Positions 17,640-26,009 of a stretch of 54,591 bases of DNA are shown here, piece after piece. The notes beneath the pieces are model-generated. The model was not told the origin of the DNA. It searched no databases and saw only the letters and a list, made by a program, of their open reading frames with translations. This DNA comes from Fidelibacterota bacterium. Its GTDB lineage: Bacteria > Fidelibacterota > UBA8477 > JABMPR01. Location: assembly GCA_016845065.1 (NCBI GenBank), contig JAERTG010000100.1, forward strand, positions 171,360 to 225,950. Direction: 5' to 3'. Numbering within the stretch: position 1 is the stretch's first letter; each line of letters opens with the position of its first letter. A program made the translations under genes and the position numbers.

Positions 17640-18893
17640 CTAATCTCGGCCGTGATACACCGCACCTGCCTGTCCCATATCCAGCTCTAATACTCTCTGG
17701 GTAACATCACCCCGGGCCTGCCTCACTATATACAAATAGTCACCACTTCCCCATGAGAGGGCACCAACTGGTGACGATAGGATGGGTTCATGAAAGGGAG
17801 AGAATTGACCATTTTCATAAACGATTAGTGGTGGATCATTCATGTTTCCCAGATATATGGATCCTGAGGCTGAAATAGCTATTGATGTTACGGTGAGTGA
17901 ACCATCTGAGTCAATATTTCCAAGATCAGCAACCAAATCCATACCCACAAGCTCATCACCAACAATTTCACTGGACCATATTCCCTTCTGGACGATTGCT
18001 CCCAGAGTATCAAGAACGTCCCCGACTACGTATAGATCACCATCAAACACTCTCAGAGCCCGTATGTTGACTCCATAGTAGGTCGAATCCACTTCGAATG
18101 CTTTGGTATCGACGTCGAAGGCGAATATCAACCCGGATACACCGGCGAGGTAAATTGAGCCGGTCACATTGAAATCAAAATCAAGCAAGGCTTCTGGCAG
18201 GGCCTTAAACCAGAGTCCTTCAGTTACATCGGGAGGGGTTATTCTGGAGATAGCCGAGGAAATAATGAAGTAATTGTTCCCGGCAGGCCCCATTTTCATT
18301 TTTCCTATACCAGTTAGAAGTGTAGAATTGTACAGAGCTTTTACACTATCAGGTTGAACGATATAGATATCCTTGTCGCCATTCACATAAATGTTTCCTG
18401 AATTGTCGCATGAAACCGTTGAGATATATGGATCACTATCAATAAAACCACCTACTTCACGAACTGCTGATATGATGGGCAGAGGTGATGCATAGTCACC
18501 AAAATAGTATGCACCTCTGACTGCGACACGGACCTGAACACTATCTCCAGTAATGTTTGGAACCTGTACCCTCAATGAGGTAGTACTCGCAGTAAGAATG
18601 ATACCAGGTATTCCGTCAAAAAAGACATTATTGTAGTCTCTGGTAGCAGAAAAATTTTCGCCATTGATGACCACTACCCCAATACCGGCAAAAACGACAT
18701 TACTGCTACTAAAATTACTATCAGGCACCACGGTCGAAATGATTGGATCCGGGTTGCCAACGACATCCGGATCATAGATACTCTTCGGTTCCTCCTCGCA
18801 AGCTAGAAGTAGGAGCAAGGCTGCACCCGATAACACAAGTGGTTGGATAAAACTTTTAAATAATTTCATATGACTGTGTCCTGTATTTTGCAT
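17640..18893 (-). CDS. Lipoprotein with IPT/TIG domain and propeller-like C-terminal region
   Basis: This 417-residue protein is the last gene of the seven-gene operon. A hydrophobic leader ends in the lipobox LLLAC (Cys near residue 32), so it is probably an outer-membrane or surface lipoprotein. Residues about 50-140 form an IPT/TIG Ig-like domain (VVINGENFSATRDYNNVFFDG). The rest has propeller-like repeats (CDNSGNIYVNGDKDI, ISASGSIYLGNMND). GGAGGT lies 8 nt before the ATG at 18893. An internal ATG at 18869 also has AGGA upstream and gives a more usual signal peptide, so the start is uncertain by 8 codons. It follows the partner protein gene by 19 nt. The position resembles that of accessory surface-binding lipoproteins in glycan loci, but no ligand can be named. 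Confidence 0.8.
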   Translation of the reverse strand: MQNTGHSHMKLFKSFIQPLVLSGAALLLLLACEEEPKSIYDPDVVGNPDPIISTVVPDSNFSSSNVVFAGIGVVVINGENFSATRDYNNVFFDGIPGIILTASTTSLRVQVPNITGDSVQVRVAVRGAYYFGDYASPLPIISAVREVGGFIDSDPYISTVSCDNSGNIYVNGDKDIYIVQPDSVKALYNSTLLTGIGKMKMGPAGNNYFIISSAISRITPPDVTEGLWFKALPEALLDFDFNVTGSIYLAGVSGLIFAFDVDTKAFEVDSTYYGVNIRALRVFDGDLYVVGDVLDTLGAIVQKGIWSSEIVGDELVGMDLVADLGNIDSDGSLTVTSIAISASGSIYLGNMNDPPLIVYENGQFSPFHEPILSSPVGALSWGSGDYLYIVRQARGDVTQRVLELDMGQAGAVYHGRD

Positions 18894-18912
18894 AATACGT
18901 TACCTCCGCTGA

Positions 18913-21015
18913 CTAACGTACAACTATAAATTTCTTAAACGCAGATTGGCCTTCTCTGGTCTCAAAATGCGCGATATAAATTCCACTTACCACAACCTGC
19001 CGTTGATCTGTGTTCATAAACCAGAATTCCGTCCCACTTCCGTTTGTATGCTCTATGGTTTTGATCAAATCTCCCCGCTCCGTATATATCCGAATCGTAC
19101 AATAACCTGGAACATCAAAAAACGCCAGTTTATCAGGAGTACCTATAAAAGTTTCATCCTGGATATTAAATGGGTTCGGTACTATCCTGATATCATCAAG
19201 TGCACCTGGTTTCCTTTGGAGTGTAGCTCCTTCTGTGGTTTTGGTGTAAAAACGGCTACTGTGAAGAGATCCTGACGGATTGAGATTAGTATTATTCTCG
19301 CTGCCATCATCAAATGCCACGAGGTAATAGTAATACTCCTGTCCCCTGACAGGGGATATATCGTCGTAGTAGTAGCTGAGTGGTTTATCAGTTCCAAAAC
19401 CGCAAGCATATATTTCTTCGAATGTCGTATCTGGTCTACCTATGGCTCGATAGAGGCGGTAGCCACCAAAATCCGGCTCTGATTCTGAGGGACTGGCTAA
19501 CCAACTGGTATAAATTCTATCTCCTCCGGATTCAACAGAAAAGCTACTTGGTGGTAATGGTGGTTGTGGAATCTGAAAATTAGCATCCCAATTTCTTTTG
19601 GCTCTACCAAAGGTCAACATGATTGAATCTTTGCCTGTCTCAACCCAGGAATTTTTGTAGTGGTCAAGATTACTGGTCTCGGTACCATCGGGTAATAGGA
19701 ATGGACCAGTGTCACCAGGCGTATCGTACGCCAATTTCCAGCGTTCGCCTACCACCTCGCACATCTGACGATCCAGGCCATTGATTCCTTCAGCTTCCAC
19801 AATGGTGATACTTTCGCCCGGTCCAAGATCATAGGGACCATAGGTCATCATTACATTGGTGCCTCCCCCATCGTTGTGGACCTTGTAGGCATCTTCAAAA
19901 AAGGGTCCAAAGACTTCATCCATTCTGGACTGACCACCTTTATTAGCACCAAATGGAATACCGCTCAGCATATCGTATAGATTTTTCATTTCTGGAGCAT
20001 CAATCGTGCGTTGATCACCAACATCTGGATACGTATCCCCTGCATGCCATCCCAAGAACGAGGGTTGATAGATCCAATCCTGACTATCTGAGGCAGATCT
20101 ATCTACATGAATGGCCACTGAACCAACATGGTGTGGCGAAGTTAGGCGTCCAGTAGCTGTCATATCCGGACCCCCGAGATTATCGAAGGCATTGTTTTCA
20201 CCCTGGCCAGCCCATGAAAATCCCGCTCTCAACCAATCTACAATGGGATTGGCAGGAGTTATTTCCTCAGTGTAATGCTGTGGATAATTTTCACCTCGGC
20301 GTGTCACCCATGAATGCTTACCCCAACTTTGACCATCACCAATGGTCCAACTAGCTTCCCGACCACCTGAATAACGCGTTCCCCAACCAAAGCGCACACC
20401 CCTGAGGGTATCATTCAATTCAATGACATCATCCCAATTCGTGTTACCTGTATTGGTGAAGGTAAATTCTTTTATAAAATAGTTGTCGTGATACTGTTGA
20501 CTGAAGGCATAGACCTTTCGTGTCATTGTTAAACCCATGGAAGAATTGACAACATTGGTAATCACACGATCTGCTACCAGATCTGGGTCAATATTATCAA
20601 TTTCACCTGCATAGATGACACGTAAATCATTACCATCAACAAATACATTCGGTGGTGTAAATTTGGCGGTCTGGGTCAGCTCCATGGGGAATAATCCAGT
20701 TTCAGAGGCAGCCAGAGTATAGTAGATGCCATAATAAGGCCAATGTACACCCCTTGGATCACTGAAATCCTCAACTGCAGCCCAAGCACGTTTGATTACA
20801 GCATTGTCCTGATACGGATAATCCGCTGGCCAGATGAGACCCTCATAGTAGGAATTATTCCAGGCCCTCTCAGCTCCATATGCTGAGAAGTGACTTTGCA
20901 GACTTCCAACCCTCACATACCGCTTGGTAGCAGCATCAACCTGTGCATGTACATTAGCAGCAAACATCGCCATGACTGCCAAAAGTATTAGACTTTTAGT
21001 AAGAGATCGGTTCAT
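18913..21015 (-). CDS. Secreted partner protein of TonB receptor (FN3, T9SS-like C-terminal domain), paralogue of 26010-28094
   Basis: This 700-residue protein has a signal peptide (about 1-24). The N-terminal region (about 30-430) aligns by eye with the protein at 26010-28094: VGSLQSHFSAYG/VGNLHNWYSEEG, GLIWPADYPYQD/GLRWPAQFSFQD, STG/SSMG.TMTR, QQYHDNY/NQNHDNY, GPYDLGPGESITIV/GPYDIAPGEKIHIV. An FN3 domain (about 500-590) follows, and the C-terminal domain contains VPNPFNI and CTIRIYTERGDLIKTIEH, ending FKKFIVVR. Its ATG overlaps the stop of the TonB receptor upstream (TAATG), so the two are translationally coupled. It is not a SusD: there is no lipobox and no visible TPR pattern. A ligand-capture or lid role for the receptor is inference. 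Confidence 0.83.
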   Translation of the reverse strand: MNRSLTKSLILLAVMAMFAANVHAQVDAATKRYVRVGSLQSHFSAYGAERAWNNSYYEGLIWPADYPYQDNAVIKRAWAAVEDFSDPRGVHWPYYGIYYTLAASETGLFPMELTQTAKFTPPNVFVDGNDLRVIYAGEIDNIDPDLVADRVITNVVNSSMGLTMTRKVYAFSQQYHDNYFIKEFTFTNTGNTNWDDVIELNDTLRGVRFGWGTRYSGGREASWTIGDGQSWGKHSWVTRRGENYPQHYTEEITPANPIVDWLRAGFSWAGQGENNAFDNLGGPDMTATGRLTSPHHVGSVAIHVDRSASDSQDWIYQPSFLGWHAGDTYPDVGDQRTIDAPEMKNLYDMLSGIPFGANKGGQSRMDEVFGPFFEDAYKVHNDGGGTNVMMTYGPYDLGPGESITIVEAEGINGLDRQMCEVVGERWKLAYDTPGDTGPFLLPDGTETSNLDHYKNSWVETGKDSIMLTFGRAKRNWDANFQIPQPPLPPSSFSVESGGDRIYTSWLASPSESEPDFGGYRLYRAIGRPDTTFEEIYACGFGTDKPLSYYYDDISPVRGQEYYYYLVAFDDGSENNTNLNPSGSLHSSRFYTKTTEGATLQRKPGALDDIRIVPNPFNIQDETFIGTPDKLAFFDVPGYCTIRIYTERGDLIKTIEHTNGSGTEFWFMNTDQRQVVVSGIYIAHFETREGQSAFKKFIVVR

Positions 21016-23957
21016 TAGAAGTTAAACCTCAACCCGAATGTGAATTTACGGGGATTTAAAAAAGTAAGTGATCGATAGTTTGGCATATCGATGTAGGATT
21101 TAGTTTCGCGACGGCGCTCATTATCTGCGGCAATCTGAGGATCATTGTCAGGGTTTGGGACGAGCGGGTCATATGCCACATCATCCTCACGATATGCGCC
21201 TACATAATCATCGCCATGATCAATTCCCTCCTCAAAAGAGAAGTTGAGTGAGCTAAGATAATCTGCATAGTCAAACTGATCTGAAAATCCACTATAGCTT
21301 AGATATTTATTATCCAGCAGGTTGGCTATATCACAGAATGCAACGAGAGACACACCACCAACAGAAATAGATTTCTGGACGCGTAAGTCAACATCCCATT
21401 GAGACACCCATTGGACAAAGACATCACCAGCTTCCGGCGAGTTGTAGATAAACTGACTGCCTGTTTTATTACTGGCCAGGAAGCTGAGCTCAAATCCTTC
21501 AGCGGGATGCATTCCAGCTACTGAGGGACCGAACTTGTCAGGAGTTCTCATGGAGAGATTGGCTCTAAAATATGGCTGCGCTCTTGGTTTACTGTCCACG
21601 ACATTATGGTTTTCATAATCTCGCTGCTCCTGAGGATTCTGGAACTGACGCAAGAGCCCAAAATATCCACTGGTTTTTACCATATATGTATAGTTTACAA
21701 AACCTGAAAAAATGCGACCCTTAGGTTTACTCAGGGTGACTTCTATACCACGAATATCTTGATAATTATTACTTTCAGCTTTACGATAATTAACAGACCC
21801 AGTGGCATTTTTATAAATTACCCACCCAGGTTGCTGGGTGATATCCTTATAGTAAGTAGCTAAATCAAGAATGTAGGTGTTGCTAATCCCATGAGAGTAC
21901 CCCAACTCATAAGCAATGGTTCTCTCTTGTTCAAGTTCCGGGTTACCAAGATTTGTAACTAATCCATTGGACTCTCTCTGGAGTCTGAACCGATAAGTTG
22001 AACCAGCTTCTGAATAAAAATGTCCATAATTGAAGTATAATTTGGAGTGATCAGTTATTGGATGAGATATACCCAACCGTGGACTCAGTGTGAAGGTGGG
22101 TTTTGCATCTTGCTTTTCAGCCAACTCCTCAAGATTATTCCCCAGGCCCTGTTTAAAAAGATCATCATATGCATCTAATTCATAGACATCGGTGTTGGCT
22201 GATGAATACTCTGCTCGAAGCCCCAGATTGGCAATAAACCCTTCAAACTCAAGTTTATCCTGGACATAGCCACTGATCCTCACTGGCACGACGTCATAAT
22301 TCATGGTCCTGGACCAGGTATCCTTATCGCTTTCAGTGTATGATCTGATTTGCAGATCATAAAAGTTAAGCTGGACACCCATTTTGATCTGATTGCTTGA
22401 ATTTATCTGGTCGGTATATTCCGCCTTGAGAAGAGTAGAACTGGTATGACTGGTATCTCGTCCAAGACTCATCCAGTCAGCAGAATTATAGCCATAAGGC
22501 GCCTCATCATGGAAATATCCTGGAAAAATTTCTAGCTTGGTGGTATCGCGGGCCTCCATCTCATAAGTCTGGTATTGAGTTTGGCCATGTTGGAAGACTA
22601 TCTCAAAGTAGGAATCAGAACTCAGCATGTGATTGTAACTCACATCAAATCGTCCCCTGAATATTGAGTAGGGGCTATAATAGGCAGGTGTAAACAGCCC
22701 TGCAGACGTAACCAGGTTGGCTACGCTATAGGTACCGCGTAAGAGATTTCCCTCTGGTACAGTGGTCCAATTGTATCGGTTTACAGAATGTTCTTCTGAA
22801 TAGAGTAGTGTGGCTATCAGTTTCTGATTTACACTCAAATCATAATTCAATTTGAGTCTACTGGAGTTGGAGCTGTACCCATCTCTGGACAAAGGGACAA
22901 TAAACTGTTCGTCCTCACTTCTTAGCGAGAGATAAAACCTAAGTTTTGATACTCCAGGAAAGGGACCACCAAACCCCAAATCAAGGGTTTGATCCGGTTT
23001 GGTAATTTCACCAGTACGACGGTGTTCATAAATCCATTCTTGTTGGGCAGCAGTGGCTGTCATACCTGTTTCAGGATTGTTATATGAATTCCATCCCTCA
23101 AAGCTGGGGTATTGATCCTGGGTATGTGCATCCCAGCCACCACTACCAGTTCCAGTCCAGGCCACAGCATCATCAAGATATGGACGCAAGAAGTATGAAT
23201 CCTCATCAAAGGGTGATATACCATAGTGTTTAGGTGCTGCAGGGCTATTCTGATAGTAAAAGGATCCAGAATAGTGATCTGCTGAACCCTCAGCTGTTAC
23301 AATATTGACGATACCAGAGCGAATATTGCCATACTCAGCATTGAAACCACCAGATTGAACCTGAATTTCCTCCACTGAGCTTAAACTTAAGGTCGTCACT
23401 GGGCCATTTGATCGACTGTCATTTGATAAAAAGCCATCAACCATAACGGCGGTTTGGGAGACAGACCCTCCCCTAACCTGCATATTGTCAACACCAGCCT
23501 GGACACCCAGCACCGCTGTAATAGATGAGATAGGCCATTGTTCGATGGATTCTGAATCGACATTTAATTGACTACCAGATAAATCCTTGGCGACGATGGG
23601 TCGCTCACTGACAACCGTTACAGTTTCCATTCCCAAAATTTCGGAAGACATGGACAAATCAATTGATGAGGTCAGTCCCATCACCACATCTACATCCTGC
23701 ATAATAAGCGGGGTATATCCAATCATTGAAGCCCGAAGCTCATGTTTACCAGGCCGAACATTGAGAATTGCGAAGTAGCCGTGAATATCAGTGGCAGCCC
23801 CTGTCCCAAGATCGGAAATGAAAATATTCACACCAATCAGTGGTTCACCGCTTTCAGTATCAGTGACATAACCACTAATTTTACCTGTAGTTGCGGAAAA
23901 TATTGTGTTCATCAGGATGAACAGCAATAACACGCGACGTGTTAACTGTTTAGTCAT
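21015..23957 (-). CDS. TonB-dependent receptor with carboxypeptidase-regulatory-like domain
   Basis: This 980-residue protein has a signal peptide (about 1-22), a carboxypeptidase-regulatory-like domain beginning GKISGYVTDTESGEPLIGVN (about 25-105), a plug (about 115-235, with MQVRGGSVSQTAVMVDGF and NAEYGNIRSGIVNIVT) and a barrel ending FTFGLRFNF. The plug-to-barrel junction is nearly identical in layout to the receptor at 28130-31396 (HYGISPFDEDSYFLRPYLDDAVAWTGT), so the two are recent paralogues. This one lacks the calcium-motif insertion seen in the other two receptors of the window. It sits 18 nt after the PorV-like gene and overlaps its partner gene by one base. Confidence 0.93.
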   Translation of the reverse strand: MTKQLTRRVLLLFILMNTIFSATTGKISGYVTDTESGEPLIGVNIFISDLGTGAATDIHGYFAILNVRPGKHELRASMIGYTPLIMQDVDVVMGLTSSIDLSMSSEILGMETVTVVSERPIVAKDLSGSQLNVDSESIEQWPISSITAVLGVQAGVDNMQVRGGSVSQTAVMVDGFLSNDSRSNGPVTTLSLSSVEEIQVQSGGFNAEYGNIRSGIVNIVTAEGSADHYSGSFYYQNSPAAPKHYGISPFDEDSYFLRPYLDDAVAWTGTGSGGWDAHTQDQYPSFEGWNSYNNPETGMTATAAQQEWIYEHRRTGEITKPDQTLDLGFGGPFPGVSKLRFYLSLRSEDEQFIVPLSRDGYSSNSSRLKLNYDLSVNQKLIATLLYSEEHSVNRYNWTTVPEGNLLRGTYSVANLVTSAGLFTPAYYSPYSIFRGRFDVSYNHMLSSDSYFEIVFQHGQTQYQTYEMEARDTTKLEIFPGYFHDEAPYGYNSADWMSLGRDTSHTSSTLLKAEYTDQINSSNQIKMGVQLNFYDLQIRSYTESDKDTWSRTMNYDVVPVRISGYVQDKLEFEGFIANLGLRAEYSSANTDVYELDAYDDLFKQGLGNNLEELAEKQDAKPTFTLSPRLGISHPITDHSKLYFNYGHFYSEAGSTYRFRLQRESNGLVTNLGNPELEQERTIAYELGYSHGISNTYILDLATYYKDITQQPGWVIYKNATGSVNYRKAESNNYQDIRGIEVTLSKPKGRIFSGFVNYTYMVKTSGYFGLLRQFQNPQEQRDYENHNVVDSKPRAQPYFRANLSMRTPDKFGPSVAGMHPAEGFELSFLASNKTGSQFIYNSPEAGDVFVQWVSQWDVDLRVQKSISVGGVSLVAFCDIANLLDNKYLSYSGFSDQFDYADYLSSLNFSFEEGIDHGDDYVGAYREDDVAYDPLVPNPDNDPQIAADNERRRETKSYIDMPNYRSLTFLNPRKFTFGLRFNF

Positions 23958-23975
23958 ACTTCCCCAAAAATCACA

Positions 23976-24986
23976 TTACAACGAGAATCTGACTGTCATC
24001 CGTTGTACATCACCTAAACGGCCAAATGGTTCATAGGCATAATCAAAGACAAGACCAAATTGTTGGACACCGAGACCAAAGGAAATATCGTTTTCATCAT
24101 TGGCGGACATGTAACCAGCTCTCAGTGCCAGCATATCAATTGGCTTGTACTCCAACCCAATTCTGAGTTGCTCAGCATGTGAGCGATAATGGAGTACATC
24201 CAGGCTTACCAGCATGATTTGCTGGCCCATGGTTTCACGGATCAATTCAAAGGCATCCATTGAAATGCCGAGGGTAAAAGTCAGGGGTAATTGGAAGCCT
24301 TCTTTTTCGAAGACCAGTTCATTGGAGAAATTTTTCACAGACATTCCAAAAGCCAGGGTCTTCCACCCAGTCTTATATATGGTTCCGAAGTCAAATGCAT
24401 TGGCAAAAGCAAGATGAGACTTGACAGTATCTGGATTACCAGCATCATCAGGATAGATACTTTTTCCATAATTAAGGCCGATGTACTTGAGATGAGCACC
24501 AACTGAGAATTTGTCGTTTAGTGACTTGGCATAACCAAATCCGGCTGCAAATGCTGATGGTGTAAGAATCTCTGTATCTATATAGCCTAAATCATTGTCC
24601 CAGCGTTGTGTCCCTTGAATTTCTCCATAATCAACTGAGACAAATGAGAGTCCGAACACACCCAACTCTCCACTTCCTGGCTTAAATGCAGCAGAAAAAG
24701 AATTGTATGCAATATCTGCAAACCATTGGTTCTGACTGGCCATTAAATCTATGTGTGGGACCATTCTGGCCATTCCAGCCGGGTTAAAGAATATTGAGGC
24801 AGAGTTTGACTCCACAGTAGTCAATGCTCCAGCCATACCGCCAGCTTTTGCGTCAGAGTCAACACTGAGGAATTGAGCACCCGATTGTGCCAATTTCACC
24901 TGCGAGAAAACCGTTGTGCCACTACTCAGGAGCAATAGCAGCGTGACCAGGGCGTAAATCAATTGTGAATTCCTTTTACGCTTCAT
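23976..24986 (-). CDS. PorV/PorQ-family outer-membrane beta-barrel protein (T9SS-associated)
   Basis: This 336-residue protein has a signal peptide (about 1-29, ending VFSQ) and a FadL-like barrel of the PorV/PorQ family. The hallmark N-terminal stretch GAQFLSVDSDAKAGGMAGA...SNSASIFFNPAGMA is present at about 36-75. The chain then alternates beta strands and ends in an aromatic/hydrophobic strand (VQRMTVRFSL). In Bacteroidota, PorV shuttles T9SS cargo to the signal peptidase PorU. Its place in an operon with two T9SS-tailed proteins fits a dedicated export or assembly role, but related PorV-like proteins of unknown role also exist. The ATG at 24986 is chosen because GGAGG lies 9 nt upstream; a TTG six codons earlier overlaps the preceding gene. 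Confidence 0.85.
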   Translation of the reverse strand: MKRKRNSQLIYALVTLLLLLSSGTTVFSQVKLAQSGAQFLSVDSDAKAGGMAGALTTVESNSASIFFNPAGMARMVPHIDLMASQNQWFADIAYNSFSAAFKPGSGELGVFGLSFVSVDYGEIQGTQRWDNDLGYIDTEILTPSAFAAGFGYAKSLNDKFSVGAHLKYIGLNYGKSIYPDDAGNPDTVKSHLAFANAFDFGTIYKTGWKTLAFGMSVKNFSNELVFEKEGFQLPLTFTLGISMDAFELIRETMGQQIMLVSLDVLHYRSHAEQLRIGLEYKPIDMLALRAGYMSANDENDISFGLGVQQFGLVFDYAYEPFGRLGDVQRMTVRFSL

Positions 24987-24987
24987 G

Positions 24988-25998
24988 TTATTCTCCCTCC
25001 ACAATAGCTAGATGGTGATTCCAATCGACGGCAGATTCATGAGGTCGGAATCGTAATAGATACAATTCTTCTTGTAGATCAAAGACCTCACGGACTTTCA
25101 CTGCGCTACAGTAGGATATTGTTTCCATGGATATTGAATTGTCTTTTGGCGCAATCATTGTGCCTTCAGAATCCCAGATAAAGATTGAGACATATTCATC
25201 CAGATTAAAAACTAATGTCTTGTTCCTCTGACCAGTTCGATCCCATAAGATGAATCCTGCGTCAAGGGCATTCGATAGGTTCAGGTAGTTTAATGAGTCG
25301 GGATACTGCAAATAGAGGGAATCAGTCATCAATTTTTCCAAAGCAATGTCATAGCCTGAGCCCTCGGAAAAATAATTTCCACTTGGAGCACTTGAGAATG
25401 TGGAAAGACTCTGCCCGACTACCCGATTCACCTTGAGGTCATCGTTTTGTTTTATCGTCCCTCCATCAAATTGTATGTGCCAGACATCTGCAGAGGTTAC
25501 CAAACCCGATTCAAAATTCAGATATGCTGAAGAACTATTAATGCCGGTGACCAGAATTGTGTCAGCCACCGCAGCTGTAAAATCTGGACTACCTCCTGCA
25601 TTGTATAAATATTCAACTTCAACACTGTCAACCGTATTGGTCGTTTCATCATATACCAGCGCCTTGAACTGAAGGGCTGCCAGCGTATCGGCATCCGCAA
25701 GGAAAACATAGGTATCATTGATAATAAGATGATCAACATCGAACCAGCTGCTACCAATTCGCTCATTTGTTGTAAGTGCTGCTGAGATGTCATATCCGGA
25801 CCAGGCTGGACTGATATGAGCCATATCATAGGTGTCCAATGTTACTTCTAACGTATCATTCAACAAGGCGCAGGCGGATTCTTCAATTTCAGTCATTGCA
25901 TAGGTTTCTTCTTCAAAACCCTCACATGAAATGAGCAGCGCTGCCACCGTGAACAGGAAGACCAGAGCGACTCTCGTTTTTCTATTTAAGTATGTCAT
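24988..25998 (-). CDS. Lipoprotein of unknown function
   Basis: This 336-residue protein has a short N-terminal hydrophobic helix ending in the lipobox LLISC (Cys near 25) followed by EGFEEE. The acidic residues after the cysteine are compatible with surface or outer-membrane retention. The body is predicted to be beta-rich, with many Asp, Tyr and Ser residues and no motif I recognise. It starts 11 nt after the partner-protein gene and stops one nt before the PorV-like ATG, so it is an integral member of the operon. It could be an accessory ligand-binding or assembly lipoprotein. The function is not assigned. Confidence 0.75.
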   Translation of the reverse strand: MTYLNRKTRVALVFLFTVAALLISCEGFEEETYAMTEIEESACALLNDTLEVTLDTYDMAHISPAWSGYDISAALTTNERIGSSWFDVDHLIINDTYVFLADADTLAALQFKALVYDETTNTVDSVEVEYLYNAGGSPDFTAAVADTILVTGINSSSAYLNFESGLVTSADVWHIQFDGGTIKQNDDLKVNRVVGQSLSTFSSAPSGNYFSEGSGYDIALEKLMTDSLYLQYPDSLNYLNLSNALDAGFILWDRTGQRNKTLVFNLDEYVSIFIWDSEGTMIAPKDNSISMETISYCSAVKVREVFDLQEELYLLRFRPHESAVDWNHHLAIVEGE

Positions 25999-26009
25999 AA
26001 GTGCTCCCC